Assembly: GCF_003261585.1 (NCBI RefSeq)
Contig: NZ_POVU01000004.1
Coordinates: forward strand, 209,092-273,091
From: Acinetobacter sp. MB5
Lineage (GTDB): Bacteria; Pseudomonadota; Gammaproteobacteria; Pseudomonadales; Moraxellaceae
Direction of reading: 5' to 3'
Length of the DNA stretch: 64,000 bases
This document shows positions 21,776 through 30,664 of the stretch, one piece after another (position 1 is the first letter of the stretch; each line of letters starts with the position of its first letter). Made by a program: the position numbers and the translations under genes. The notes beneath the pieces are model-generated. The model was given only the letters and a program-made list of their open reading frames with translations. It did no database searches and was not told the origin of the DNA.

Positions 21776-22248
21776 GATCAACTCGAACAAAATCAATAAA
21801 TAATAAAATGCGCGGGCATAGGCCAACAAAATGAATTCATTTACCCAAAAGTGAGTAAAAGTTTTACTAAAATAGCATAAATCCTCAGCAGGATTGCCAG
21901 TTTTGAAAACTGTTTAAGCAATACAAATCACTTTAGAAGTTTAATTATAAATTCCATTATTTCAATAAACTCATAATAGGCTCTTATCATTGAAATCAAA
22001 TATTTGGAGCTCATCACTACTTTTGTTTCGGCAAAAGTAGCCAAAACCACCTTGCGGAGCAATGCTCCTCACCACAAAACTCGTCAGTAGTTATCAATAA
22101 TCAAATTTGTCGCAGAAACAATTATTTGTTAATTTCATCATGCCTCAAACAGTTGCGGATGACATTTTCGCACATCATACGTTTCCATAAATTCGAAAAT
22201 AGATTCTAAGCAATAACTGAATTCGCTAGCTTTCATCAATTCTTGTCT
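21776..22248. other. 473-bp gene-free region with two small hairpins
   Basis: It lies between the GntR regulator start and the LysR gene end. It contains TACTTTTG-TTTCGG-CAAAAGTA (22018-22039) and GGAGC-AAT-GCTCC (22056-22068), joined by a CCAAAACCACCTTG spacer. That block looks like an interspersed noncoding repeat I associate with Acinetobacter genomes, but only one copy is present here. Nothing else recognisable. Confidence 0.5.
22018..22068. repeat. Candidate interspersed double-hairpin repeat
   Basis: Two perfect short inverted repeats (8-bp stem with a 6-base loop, then 5-bp stem with a 3-base loop) in a GC-richer island inside AT-rich spacer. Repeat status is from memory of similar sequences, not from a second copy in the window. 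Confidence 0.35.
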
Positions 22249-23184
22249 TTATTTAAGTTGCTGCATACCTGAAATGGTCGGCATCACCTCACGCATCAGG
22301 CTTAAAAACTGCCTTAACCGTGCAGGATAATAACGCGCCCAAGGGTAGACCAAATACACAGGCAAAGGCGCTGCTTGCCACTCGGGTAAGATATTCACCA
22401 ATGTTCCATCTGCCAGCGCATCCGCTGCTAGCCAACTAGAAATCACGGCGACACCCAAGCCTTGCAATGCAGCATTTTTCAGGACAAATAAGCTATCGGT
22501 ACTCAAACGTGGTTGAATCGGCACATTGTAAACCGACTCATTCAACTGATTTTTCAGACGAATTTCATTCCGATAATAATTACTGAGTTCCAACCAAGGA
22601 AAATTCTGTAAGTCCTCAATGTTTTGAATTTGGGGGAAATCTGCCAACAGTTCAGGACTCGCCACCATAATGCGTGGCACTTCAGCCAGTAAAATTGTCA
22701 CCGTATTCGGGTCAGGCTCAAAGCCAACATGTATGGCGCAGTCGATATGATCAGCCAAAAAATCAGGTGCTGCGTCACTGAGCCGCCATTCGATATTTAA
22801 CGAGGGATAACGCTTTAAAAAATCCAAAACAGGCAGTAACAATTGCTGTTGTCCAAAGGCATGTGGGGCACGGACTCGTAGTAAACCGACAGGTTCATCC
22901 GCCACCTGTTTCAGCTCATCTTCCAGATTCAGCCAGTCATCAATCAGGTTTTTGGCATGCTGATAACAGCGCTCGCCATCATCGGTGAGTTTGGTGGCAT
23001 GTGTGGTGCGGAGCAGCAATTTTGCCCCAAGCAATTGCTCAAGGGTACTTAAACGCCGACTGACCGTTGCCTGTGACACTTCAAGCTGACGTGCTGCCCC
23101 TGACAGTGAACCTGCCTCGACAATCCGAATCAGGGTATGTAGCAATTCCAGCCGATCTATACGTTCAAGAGATTTCATCTGCAT
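22249..23184 (-). CDS. LysR-family transcriptional regulator, divergent from an MFS gene
   Basis: 311 residues. N-terminal winged helix: LLHTLIRIVEAGSLSGAARQ followed by LEVSQATVSRRLSTLEQLLG. The rest is the effector domain of the CrgA/AaeR-like subgroup (LLRVRAPHAFGQQQLLLPVL, HIDCAIHVGFEPD). It starts 111 bases from a divergent MFS transporter, the usual layout of a LysR regulator and its target. A 7-bp inverted repeat just upstream of its start is a likely autoregulatory site. The inducer is unknown. Confidence 0.9.
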   Translation of the reverse strand: MQMKSLERIDRLELLHTLIRIVEAGSLSGAARQLEVSQATVSRRLSTLEQLLGAKLLLRTTHATKLTDDGERCYQHAKNLIDDWLNLEDELKQVADEPVGLLRVRAPHAFGQQQLLLPVLDFLKRYPSLNIEWRLSDAAPDFLADHIDCAIHVGFEPDPNTVTILLAEVPRIMVASPELLADFPQIQNIEDLQNFPWLELSNYYRNEIRLKNQLNESVYNVPIQPRLSTDSLFVLKNAALQGLGVAVISSWLAADALADGTLVNILPEWQAAPLPVYLVYPWARYYPARLRQFLSLMREVMPTISGMQQLK

Positions 23185-23189
23185 TCTGA

Positions 23190-23208
23190 TTATACGTTGG
23201 ACGTATAA
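23190..23208. promoter_or_regulatory. Inverted repeat in the LysR/MFS intergenic region
   Basis: TTATACG-TTGGA-CGTATAA, perfect 7-bp arms with 5-base spacing and the T-N11-A pattern typical of LysR-family boxes. It begins six bases from the regulator's start codon, a fit position for autorepression. Confidence 0.6.
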
Positions 23209-23295
23209 CTATTTTACCATGACGCCTGCTACCACGATTCTGCCATTTGTCCAAAAATAGCCATCTGTTCCTGCCCCGATCAAGAGATTGCCGTT

Positions 23296-24516
23296 ATGAC
23301 TACTGCTGCCCCCACCCGATCTGTTTCGTCCTTATTGGTATTTATGCTGGCAACAGGTGCTGGTATTGCTGTAGCGTGCCTATATTATTCCCAACCCATT
23401 TTGCCTTTATTTGCCAGTGACTTGCATGTTGCAGTCGGGGATTTGGGACTGATTCCGATGCTGACCCAAATCGGCTATGCCTTGGGAATTTTCTTTCTGA
23501 TTCCACTCGGAGATCGTTACGACCGTCGTGTGCTGATTTTGCTCAAAAGCCTGTTATTGATTGTGTCTTTACTGGTGCTGAGTTTAAGTCAGGGACTCTA
23601 TAGCGTGCTGCTGTTTAGTCTGGTGGTTGGCATTACCGCAACCATGGCACAGGATATTGTCCCGACAGCGGCAATTCTCGCGCCTGCGGGGCAGCAAGGC
23701 AAATTTGTCGGCACAGTCATGACAGGGCTGTTATTGGGGATTTTATTGTCGAGAACCGTCAGTGGAGTGATTGCAGCCTACTGGGGCTGGCGCGCCATGT
23801 ACCAACTGGCAGCCATCAGTGTCTTTGTGGTGGCAATCGGTTTATGGCGGGTACTGCCACGCTTTCAACCGCATGCGCAACTGGGCTACTTTGCCTTACT
23901 CAGTTCAATGCGACATTTGTGGCAACAGTATCCCGCCTTGCGCCGCGCAGCACTGGCTCAAGGTCTGCTCTCGGTTGCTTTTAGTGCCTTTTGGTCGACA
24001 CTTGCGATCATGCTGGCGGAGCATTATCACTTGGGTAGTGCAGCAGCAGGTGGTTTTGGGATTGCGGGTGCGGCAGGGGCTTTGGCTGCACCGATTGCAG
24101 GTTCACTGTCTGACCGTTATGGCTCGCATCGGGTGACGCAACTCGGCGCTGCTTTAGTGATGCTGTCATTTGCTGCGATGTGGATGTTACCAATGCTGTC
24201 GATACATGCCCAACTGCTGTTGATTGCGATTGCTGCGATTGGCTTTGATTTAGGATTACAAGCCAGTTTGGTGGCGCATCAAACGTTGGTGTACAGCCTA
24301 GAACCGACTGCGCGCGGACGTTTAAATGCGGTGCTATTTACAGGCGTGTTCACAGGCATGGCCTCAGGTTCATGGCTCGGCAGCAAAGCCTATGCCATGG
24401 CAGGTTGGCAAGCCGTGGTGACGCTTGCGGCAATCATGGGATTGATCAGTTTAGGCATTCGCTGGCTCGAAGGTCGCCGCTTACAACGAATCGAACACCT
24501 CTCCACTCAATCCTGA
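23296..24516 (+). CDS. MFS transporter (12 membrane segments)
   Basis: 406 residues. The first helix holds MLATGAGIAVACLYYSQPIL; the MFS loop 2-3 motif is seen as PLGDRYDRRVLILLKSLLLI. It resembles efflux MFS proteins of the DHA1 type with the conserved YYxQP in helix 1. The last ten bases overlap the convergent modC gene end (24507-24516). Regulation probably comes from the divergent LysR gene. The substrate is not predictable from sequence. Confidence 0.88.
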   Translation: MTTAAPTRSVSSLLVFMLATGAGIAVACLYYSQPILPLFASDLHVAVGDLGLIPMLTQIGYALGIFFLIPLGDRYDRRVLILLKSLLLIVSLLVLSLSQGLYSVLLFSLVVGITATMAQDIVPTAAILAPAGQQGKFVGTVMTGLLLGILLSRTVSGVIAAYWGWRAMYQLAAISVFVVAIGLWRVLPRFQPHAQLGYFALLSSMRHLWQQYPALRRAALAQGLLSVAFSAFWSTLAIMLAEHYHLGSAAAGGFGIAGAAGALAAPIAGSLSDRYGSHRVTQLGAALVMLSFAAMWMLPMLSIHAQLLLIAIAAIGFDLGLQASLVAHQTLVYSLEPTARGRLNAVLFTGVFTGMASGSWLGSKAYAMAGWQAVVTLAAIMGLISLGIRWLEGRRLQRIEHLSTQS

Positions 24517-25151
24517 TAATGTAAATGCCCTTCAGTCAGATGAAGCTGTGGGGCATTGAGTTGTTCTAGTTCTTCCCAATGATGAGTGATGTACAGCATC
24601 GGAATCGCCAGTTCTTGTTGAATGGTATTTAAAAAACTCAGTAACTGCTGGCGAAGTTGCAGATCCAAACCCGTGGTCGGTTCATCCAGTAGCAATAAAT
24701 CAGGGGATGATAACAGCGCCCGTGCAATCGCCACGCGTTGGGCTTCACCGCCTGATAGCTGATGGGCTTCACGCTTTAATAGCGGCACCAAACCCAGTAA
24801 TTCCACAATATAACCACTAGCAAATTTCGGTGTTGCAGATTTTTTCCAGCGCTGGGCATAACCAATATTTTGCAAAACATTGAGATGCGGAAACAGGCAA
24901 GCTTGCTGAAAAATAAAGGCAATATTGCGTCGATGCACAGGGACATTCACCCCCTGCTGACTGTCCAAAAGTACATGCTGATTAAGCTGAATTTTACCTT
25001 GCTGTGGTTGCAGTAAGCCTGCAAGGCATTTAAAAAAACTGGATTTTCCTGCACCCGATGCACCAACAATCCCCAACACAGGCGACTGGGTCAACAGATC
25101 GACCTGCAAGCAAAAATCGGCTTGGCGATATTCAAACTGACAGTTCAGCAT
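24507..25151 (-). CDS. modC: Molybdate ABC transporter ATPase ModC (without MOP domain)
   Basis: 214 residues. Walker A GASGAGKSSF, Q-loop FIFQQACLFPHL, ABC signature LSGGEAQRVAIARALL, Walker B LLLLDEPTTGLD and switch His in YITHHW. The family member in E. coli has about 350 residues with a C-terminal molybdate-binding TOBE/MOP domain; here it ends right after the ATPase core, so that domain is absent. It follows modB without a gap (25151/25152). Molybdate uptake fits the adjacent cofactor and nitrate reductase genes. Confidence 0.92.
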   Translation of the reverse strand: MLNCQFEYRQADFCLQVDLLTQSPVLGIVGASGAGKSSFFKCLAGLLQPQQGKIQLNQHVLLDSQQGVNVPVHRRNIAFIFQQACLFPHLNVLQNIGYAQRWKKSATPKFASGYIVELLGLVPLLKREAHQLSGGEAQRVAIARALLSSPDLLLLDEPTTGLDLQLRQQLLSFLNTIQQELAIPMLYITHHWEELEQLNAPQLHLTEGHLHYQD

Positions 25152-25838
25152 TTACATCCGCCCCAAACGTTGTTGATATTTTTGCAAAATCAAATGATTG
25201 GCAATCAGTGCTGTAAATGCCAGCGCAACTGAAAGCATCACCAGACGCAGTGCCATCTGTTCCCCATCGGGTTGTTGCAGCAGCGAATAAATTGCAATCG
25301 GCACCGTGCGGGTTTCATCAGGGATATTCCCGACAAAGGTAATCGTCGCGCCAAATTCACCGAGACTGCGACTAAAACACAAGATGCTGCCAATGATCAT
25401 GCCTGGAATCGCCATCGGTAAACTGACGCTATAAAACACCTGCCACGGATTGGCACCTAGACTGGCCGCCACATGTTCAAGCCGCTGATCAATCAGCTGA
25501 AACGAGAGTTTAATCGGCTGTACCATCAGCGGAAATGCCACCACCATTGAAGCCAGTACTGCCCCTTTCCAGTTAAACGCCAACTGAATGCCTAACTGTT
25601 GCAAGCTGTGCCCAATCCAGCCCTGATTGCCAAACAGCACCAGCAAGCCATAACCCAATACCACAGGTGGCAAGACCATCGGTAACTGTAAACAAGCTTC
25701 GAGCAAAAATTTCAGCCGAAACTGGAGATGTACCAGACTCCATGCCACAGCAATCGCAAAAGGTAAACACAGCAAGGTCGCACACAATGCTACTTTGGCT
25801 GACAGTGCTAGAGCACTGAGTTCTTCAGGGGAAAGCAT
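25152..25838 (-). CDS. modB: Molybdate ABC transporter permease ModB
   Basis: 228 residues with about five membrane segments. PMVLPPVVLGYGLLVLFG is the ModB signature. The EAA loop is EHVAASLGANPWQVFYSVSL, and RSLGEFGATITFVGNIPDET is the other classic ModB stretch. It forms the membrane channel for molybdate and sits between modA and modC. Confidence 0.95.
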   Translation of the reverse strand: MLSPEELSALALSAKVALCATLLCLPFAIAVAWSLVHLQFRLKFLLEACLQLPMVLPPVVLGYGLLVLFGNQGWIGHSLQQLGIQLAFNWKGAVLASMVVAFPLMVQPIKLSFQLIDQRLEHVAASLGANPWQVFYSVSLPMAIPGMIIGSILCFSRSLGEFGATITFVGNIPDETRTVPIAIYSLLQQPDGEQMALRLVMLSVALAFTALIANHLILQKYQQRLGRM

Positions 25839-25849
25839 GCTGCACCTGA

Positions 25850-26617
25850 TCAGCGATTAATGCTAAAGCCATAATGCTGGAAAATCGCCAGAGCTTGAAC
25901 ACTGTGGCTCATAAAACGATAAAACTGTTGTGCTTCAGGGTTTTGCTCACCGACTTTGGTCAGCGCCACAGGGTAAATCACGGCATCGTGTGAAGTATCA
26001 GGTAGCACTCCGATAATTTTGACCTTTTGACTCACCAAGGCATCGGTTTTATAGACAATCCCGACATCGCACTCACCACGCTCGACAAAAGTCAGCGCAG
26101 CACGGACATCATCCGTTCCAACAATTCGACCTTGCAAACTGTTGAACCAGTTCAGTTTGATCAGGCTTTGTTTGGCATATTTTCCGACAGGGACGGACTC
26201 CATTTGCCCTGTACACAGCTTGCCTGAAAAGGCTTGAGCAAAGGCAAAATGAGAATTGGGTTGAACCTTAATCTTCAGGTTTTTCGGGCTAATCAGTACG
26301 ATTTGATTACGTAGTAAAGGCTTGACGTATTGAGGACTGACTTCCTGTTTTTGCAGTAAATATTTCATCCAGTCCTGATCGGCTGAAAAGAAAATATCAC
26401 TCGGCGCACCCGCCACAATTTGCTTGGCGAGCGTGGAGGATGCTGCATACACAGGCACAACTTTGGTCTTTGGATATTGTTTCTGATACAGAGTCGCAAT
26501 CTCGGTCACGGCATTAGTCAGGCTGGCTGCGGCATAGACTTTGACTTCCCCTGCCTGCACACATAGCGCTGTGAATGTGCCCGCAACGAGCAGACTGAGT
26601 TGAGAAATAACGCGCAT
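25850..26617 (-). CDS. modA: Molybdate-binding periplasmic protein ModA
   Basis: 255 residues from the ATG at 26617 (MRVISQLSLLVAGTFTALCV), giving a signal peptide cleaved near QAG-EVKVYAAASLTN. Substrate-binding features of the ModA family: YAAASLTNAV with the oxyanion Ser, PVYAASSTLAKQI, GAPSDIFFSADQDWM, and GECDVGIVYKTDALVS. It delivers molybdate or tungstate to ModB. Eleven bases separate it from modB and ten from moeA. Confidence 0.94.
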   Translation of the reverse strand: MRVISQLSLLVAGTFTALCVQAGEVKVYAAASLTNAVTEIATLYQKQYPKTKVVPVYAASSTLAKQIVAGAPSDIFFSADQDWMKYLLQKQEVSPQYVKPLLRNQIVLISPKNLKIKVQPNSHFAFAQAFSGKLCTGQMESVPVGKYAKQSLIKLNWFNSLQGRIVGTDDVRAALTFVERGECDVGIVYKTDALVSQKVKIIGVLPDTSHDAVIYPVALTKVGEQNPEAQQFYRFMSHSVQALAIFQHYGFSINR

Positions 26618-26627
26618 GTTCACCATC

Positions 26628-27857
26628 CTAATCCAAATAAAGTCCGTTCAATACAGTGCCCGCACTCAGCACCGTATCGGCAGGTACACGTAGCAAGAAA
26701 TTACTGTCGAATAAGTTGCTGAGCATGTGTGACTGTTGTTTTTTCAGGGCTGTGACTTGAACTTGCCCTTGTTCGACCTGAGCAGACATTCTTAAAAAGC
26801 GTTCACGGCGATCAGACTTGAGCTCGTGTTGCAGCACAGCACTGACCCATGCAGGACTGACGCTTTGCCCGACCAAACCACGGAGTAAACTGCTGACATA
26901 GACTTGTAGTGCTACATAGACTGCCGCAGGATTTCCCGGTAAGCCGAGCAAATAACAGCGATGCTCAGCCAATTGAGCGCAGGCAAAAAACATCGGCTTA
27001 CCCGGTTTTTGCTTGACCTTCCAGAACACCTGCTCAAAACCCAAGTTCAGTGCCACAGGTCGGACAAAATCATAATCCCCAACCGATACACCGCCTGTAG
27101 TAATGATCAAGTCAAAACGGAATTTCAAATTCTGTAGCAGCTCGGTCAGTGCGGTTTCCTGATCGGCCACCAAAAAAAATTCTGCATCTAAGTGCTGTTG
27201 CTGACACCATGCTTTGAGCATCGGAGTATTGGCATCAAAAATTTTGCCCTGTTGTAATTCATCGACATGACTGGCAACTTCATCCCCTGTCACCACCACC
27301 GCAATTTTGGCTTGGCGATAGACCGAAACACGTTGCACCCCTGCCATACACAGTGCAGCAATCGCCCCGACACCCAAAGACTGCCCTTGCGTGGCGAGGA
27401 CTTGCCCTGCCTGTACTTCTTCGCCTGCATCACGCATATCGGCATGTTCTACCAAATCTTCGGTGAGTTCGATCTGCTGTTCCACGTGGAGTCGTACAAT
27501 TTCCTGACGTGCCACCGTGGTTGTGCCTTCGGGAATTTTGCCACCTGTGAAAATCCGTACCGCTTGCCCAGCTTCAAGGATGACGTCACTGACTTGTCCT
27601 GCACGAATTTCACCGATGACCTGAAAAGTTTGACCTGCATCTATCGGATGCTGCACGGCTGCCAGTGCATAACCATCTACCGCACTTTGCGAAAAAATTG
27701 GCAAGTTGACAGGTGCATGCACTTCCTCGGACAAAACACGCTGTAAAGCTTGCTCGACAGGCACAGTCTCATACGCTAGCGGTTTCACTGTTTGTGCAAT
27801 CAGTGCCAAAGCCTGATCAATCGAGATCAGTCCATGTTCTGCACCACAGCCACTCAT
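26628..27857 (-). CDS. moeA: Molybdopterin molybdenumtransferase MoeA
   Basis: 409 residues. It inserts molybdate into adenylated molybdopterin. Motifs: LPIFSQSAVDGYAL, FTGGKIPEGTTTVARQE, the MPT-binding TTGGVSVGDYDFVRPV, and GLPGNPAAVYVALQVYV. Four domains are complete. The start overlaps the moaCB stop by four bases, so the two are translationally coupled. Confidence 0.95.
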   Translation of the reverse strand: MSGCGAEHGLISIDQALALIAQTVKPLAYETVPVEQALQRVLSEEVHAPVNLPIFSQSAVDGYALAAVQHPIDAGQTFQVIGEIRAGQVSDVILEAGQAVRIFTGGKIPEGTTTVARQEIVRLHVEQQIELTEDLVEHADMRDAGEEVQAGQVLATQGQSLGVGAIAALCMAGVQRVSVYRQAKIAVVVTGDEVASHVDELQQGKIFDANTPMLKAWCQQQHLDAEFFLVADQETALTELLQNLKFRFDLIITTGGVSVGDYDFVRPVALNLGFEQVFWKVKQKPGKPMFFACAQLAEHRCYLLGLPGNPAAVYVALQVYVSSLLRGLVGQSVSPAWVSAVLQHELKSDRRERFLRMSAQVEQGQVQVTALKKQQSHMLSNLFDSNFLLRVPADTVLSAGTVLNGLYLD

Positions 27858-28777
27858 TGGTAGCCCCCTGCATGCGGAATATTTTGCTGAACATCAAACA
27901 GATGTACCAAGGCAGGGACTATTGCGGTCAATGATTCACTCGCGCCGCCACGGCTGCCTGGTAGGGTAATCACCAGACTGTGGTCGATATAGCCCGCCAC
28001 ACCACGCGATAACGCCGCATACGGTGTGCGTTTTTGTCCAAAACTGCGTGCCGCTTCCATCAGCCCCGGAATTTCACGTTGTAATAAGGGCTGCAAGGTT
28101 TCAACGGTGAGATCTTTCGGGCCTAAACCTGTACCGCCCACCGTCACAATCAGTGGATAGTGATTTTTTTGCTGTTCGATCAGTGCCAGTAAAGCCGCAG
28201 GATCATCAGCAATCACCTGATAGACGATATCACTAAAATTGGCTTCTTCAAGCATCTGCATGACACTTTGCCCTGCAGTATCGGGCTTTTTGCCTGCGGC
28301 AACCGTATCCGATAGCACAATCACCGACGCTTTTAAGCTACGCTTGAGCTGACGGACAAAATGCGATTTGCCACCTTTTTTCTTGAGCAATCGGCACTGA
28401 TCCATCTGCAAATCTTCAGGTTCACAGTGCGGTTTTAGCATGTCATACAGGGTCAATGCCGCAAGACTGGCAGCCGTCAAGGCTTCCATTTCCACCCCAG
28501 TTGGCCCAATGGTTTCCACAGTAGCCACAATGGTCACCGCCGCCTCATGCAGTTCAAATTCAACATCGGCACGATAAATCGGCAGTGGATGACACAGCGG
28601 AATCAGTTCATCCGTCCGCTTGGCAGCCAAAATCCCTGCAATGCGTGCCGTTTTCAGCGCATCACCTTTTTCGGTATTGCCCTGCCGCAAGAGTTCAATG
28701 CAATGCGGCGGCGCAGAGAGCACCGCTTGGGCTTCTGCAATCCGATAACTCTCTGCTTTCATGGCCACGTTTTTCAT
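27854..28777 (-). CDS. moaCB: MoaC-MoaB/MogA fusion for molybdenum cofactor synthesis
   Basis: 307 residues from the ATG at 28777; MKNVAMKAESYRIAEA aligns with the VDVSAKAETVREA start of MoaC. Residues 1-150 are MoaC (TARIAGILAAKRTDELIPLC, GVEMEALTAASLAALTLYDM, then LLKKKGGKSH). Residues about 158-307 are a MoaB/MogA domain (VIVLSDTVAAGKKPDTAGQS, LIVTVGGTGLGPKDLT, ITLPGSRGGASES). The first half makes cyclic pyranopterin monophosphate with MoaA; the second adenylates molybdopterin before MoeA. Such fusions are known and save coordination between first and late steps. Confidence 0.93.
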   Translation of the reverse strand: MKNVAMKAESYRIAEAQAVLSAPPHCIELLRQGNTEKGDALKTARIAGILAAKRTDELIPLCHPLPIYRADVEFELHEAAVTIVATVETIGPTGVEMEALTAASLAALTLYDMLKPHCEPEDLQMDQCRLLKKKGGKSHFVRQLKRSLKASVIVLSDTVAAGKKPDTAGQSVMQMLEEANFSDIVYQVIADDPAALLALIEQQKNHYPLIVTVGGTGLGPKDLTVETLQPLLQREIPGLMEAARSFGQKRTPYAALSRGVAGYIDHSLVITLPGSRGGASESLTAIVPALVHLFDVQQNIPHAGGYQ

Positions 28778-28801
28778 GCTGATGTTTCTCAAATAATTCA
28801 A

Positions 28802-29299
28802 TTAATAATGTGAATGCTGATGTTTATGTGTATGTTGATGTTCTGAATGTGCCTGTTCTTCGGCACTATAGTCTTTACGAATACAACAACCTGTCACAAA
28901 CTGGCTCGTGCCATCGCTATAAAATTCTTCTTTCCAGACAGGCACTTCATGTTTAACACGCTCGACGGCTTCTTCACAAGCCGCAAACGCTTCACGGCGA
29001 TGCTCGGCATAGGCCAGCGCAATAATCGCTTTTCCACCAATGCCCAGTTTGCCGACCCGATGCACCACCCGCACATACTGCACTGCATATTTGGCTTGGA
29101 CTTCCTGCTCAATCTGCCGAATCATTTTTTCAGCCAAAGGCGCATAAGCGGTATAACACAACGCATCGACTGAGCGTCCTTCATGATGATTGCGCACCAC
29201 ACCGACAAAACTGCCAATCCCACCACATTCAGGGAAATCTTCAATCGGGGCAAAACAGTCGAGGCTTAAATCCTGATCCTGAATTCGTGCAAAATCCAT
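28802..29299 (-). CDS. moaE: Molybdopterin synthase catalytic subunit MoaE with a His-rich tail
   Basis: 165 residues from the ATG at 29299, chosen because GGAGGTTAAGC lies directly upstream. MoaE features: GSFVGVVRNHHEGRSVDAL, RVVHRVGKLGIGGKAIIALA, the catalytic-Lys VPVWKEEF. The last 15 residues (HSEHQHTHKHQHSHY) have seven His and extend past the usual end, which could bind a metal. The start is two bases from the moaD stop. Confidence 0.94.
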   Translation of the reverse strand: MDFARIQDQDLSLDCFAPIEDFPECGGIGSFVGVVRNHHEGRSVDALCYTAYAPLAEKMIRQIEQEVQAKYAVQYVRVVHRVGKLGIGGKAIIALAYAEHRREAFAACEEAVERVKHEVPVWKEEFYSDGTSQFVTGCCIRKDYSAEEQAHSEHQHTHKHQHSHY

Positions 29300-29301
29300 G
29301 C

Positions 29302-29553
29302 TTAACCTCCTGCAACAGGTGACAGCAACACCAAGGTACACGCTGTATTTAAAGCATCCTGACGTGACACCAGACTGTCCCCGATGGCACAAGCACATTG
29401 CTGAATTGCAGATTGTGCTTGGGGATGCTGCTGCTCCAGCTGACTGAGCACTGCCGCAATCGCCACAGGCGCATCGAACTCAAGTCGAAGATCGCTAGGC
29501 AACCAGCGCGTCACTGCGCCAAAACCTTCAATCTGCACGGAAATTTTTTGCAT
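29302..29553 (-). CDS. moaD: Molybdopterin synthase sulfur carrier subunit MoaD
   Basis: 83 residues from the ATG at 29553 (MQKISVQIEGFGAVTRW); longer readings run into moaA. It is a ubiquitin-like fold and ends in VAGG, the Gly-Gly tail that carries the thiocarboxylate. The start is two bases from the moaA stop, so moaA-moaD-moaE are coupled. A partner of MoaE in making molybdopterin. Confidence 0.92.
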   Translation of the reverse strand: MQKISVQIEGFGAVTRWLPSDLRLEFDAPVAIAAVLSQLEQQHPQAQSAIQQCACAIGDSLVSRQDALNTACTLVLLSPVAGG

Positions 29554-29554
29554 G

Positions 29555-30562
29555 TTAGCCTCCAAGCATATGCATACTGATTTTGCGAGGGGAATGTTGG
29601 GTAGCCTGTATGGCATGAAAGCCCGCCGCTTTGTGCCAAATATAAGTTCCAATGCGCTGTTGTAACTGTTCACGCGCTACATCGGAATGCACAGCCAAAG
29701 CCTGAATCTCGGACTTGAGCGCAATGCCTTGCGGTGCAAACAGACAGTTAAATAACTCGCCCTGAGCCGTCAGGCGAATACGGTCACACTGTCCACAAAA
29801 AGCGTGGCTAATGGTGGAAATAATGCCCACATCATAGCTTTGGTCTAAGCGGTAAATGCGTGCAGGTGAATGGTCTTGCGGCAAGGCTTCAATCTGATAC
29901 TGCTCGCCCAGTTGCTGCAAAATTTGTTGCTCGGTCACCACCTGCTGACGTTGCCACTGTGCATCACCATCGAGTGGCATATATTCAATAAAACGTAGCG
30001 GTAATTGCTGCTGTTTGGCCCATGCCACAAGCGGCAAAATTTGTGAATCATTAATGCCTTGCATCAGTACCGTATTAATTTTGAGGGATAGCCCTGCCCG
30101 CTGTGCCGCAGCGATACCTGATAGAACAGGCGCAAGCTCTCGCTGAGTCAGTTGCTGAAAAAGAACTGAATCGAGACTGTCCAGACTGATATTCAGATCA
30201 TCCAGACCTGACTGTTTCAGGGCTTGTGCATATTTGGGCAAATAGTGCCCATTACTGGTCATGGCAATGCGCTTTAGACCCAGTGCGCGCAGCGCTTGTA
30301 ATTGTTCAATAAAATGCACCACGCCCTGACGCATCAACGGTTCACCGCCTGTGATCCGCAGGCTGTCAATGCCGCGTTCCACCATAAACTGGCAAAAGGC
30401 ATACAAATCTTCAAAACTGAGTAAGCTGTGTTTGTCCATCCATTCAGGATGTTCAGGCATACAATACAGGCACTTGAAATTGCAGCGATCCGTCACTGAA
30501 ATTCTCAGTTTACGTTTTTGACGACCAAACTGGTCAATCCATGAACTGGCGGACTGCATCAT
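29555..30562 (-). CDS. moaA: GTP 3',8-cyclase MoaA
   Basis: 335 residues, radical SAM. The SAM cluster is in RCNFKCLYC (CxxxCxxC, about residue 27), followed by RITGGEPLMR. The second cluster is in FCGQCDRIRL and FNCLF near residue 255-275. The C-terminus ends in Gly-Gly as required. It makes the first pyranopterin intermediate from GTP with MoaC. A hairpin at 30590-30624 lies only about 30 bases upstream. Confidence 0.96.
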   Translation of the reverse strand: MMQSASSWIDQFGRQKRKLRISVTDRCNFKCLYCMPEHPEWMDKHSLLSFEDLYAFCQFMVERGIDSLRITGGEPLMRQGVVHFIEQLQALRALGLKRIAMTSNGHYLPKYAQALKQSGLDDLNISLDSLDSVLFQQLTQRELAPVLSGIAAAQRAGLSLKINTVLMQGINDSQILPLVAWAKQQQLPLRFIEYMPLDGDAQWQRQQVVTEQQILQQLGEQYQIEALPQDHSPARIYRLDQSYDVGIISTISHAFCGQCDRIRLTAQGELFNCLFAPQGIALKSEIQALAVHSDVAREQLQQRIGTYIWHKAAGFHAIQATQHSPRKISMHMLGG

Positions 30563-30589
30563 GCACGAACCACTCCAAACCTGAAGAAG

Positions 30590-30624
30590 AAAAATGCACC
30601 TGCCACACGGTTCAGGTGCACATT
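30590..30624 (-). terminator. Terminator-like hairpin between mobA and moaA
   Basis: On the minus strand TGCACCTG, ten-base loop, CAGGTGCA, then TTTTTCTTCTTC: an 8-bp GC-rich stem followed by a T-run, 45 bases after the mobA stop. It should end the nas-mobA transcript, leaving under 30 bases before the moaA start. Confidence 0.8.
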
Positions 30625-30664
30625 TTATGAGCTTTATTGAAGCAAGAAATATTCCAACTTTGCA

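Noticed and set aside
30563..30664. Moco riboswitch upstream of moaA
   Set aside because: The space is about 100 bases and holds one simple terminator-type hairpin; the multi-helix Moco RNA structure is not seen.
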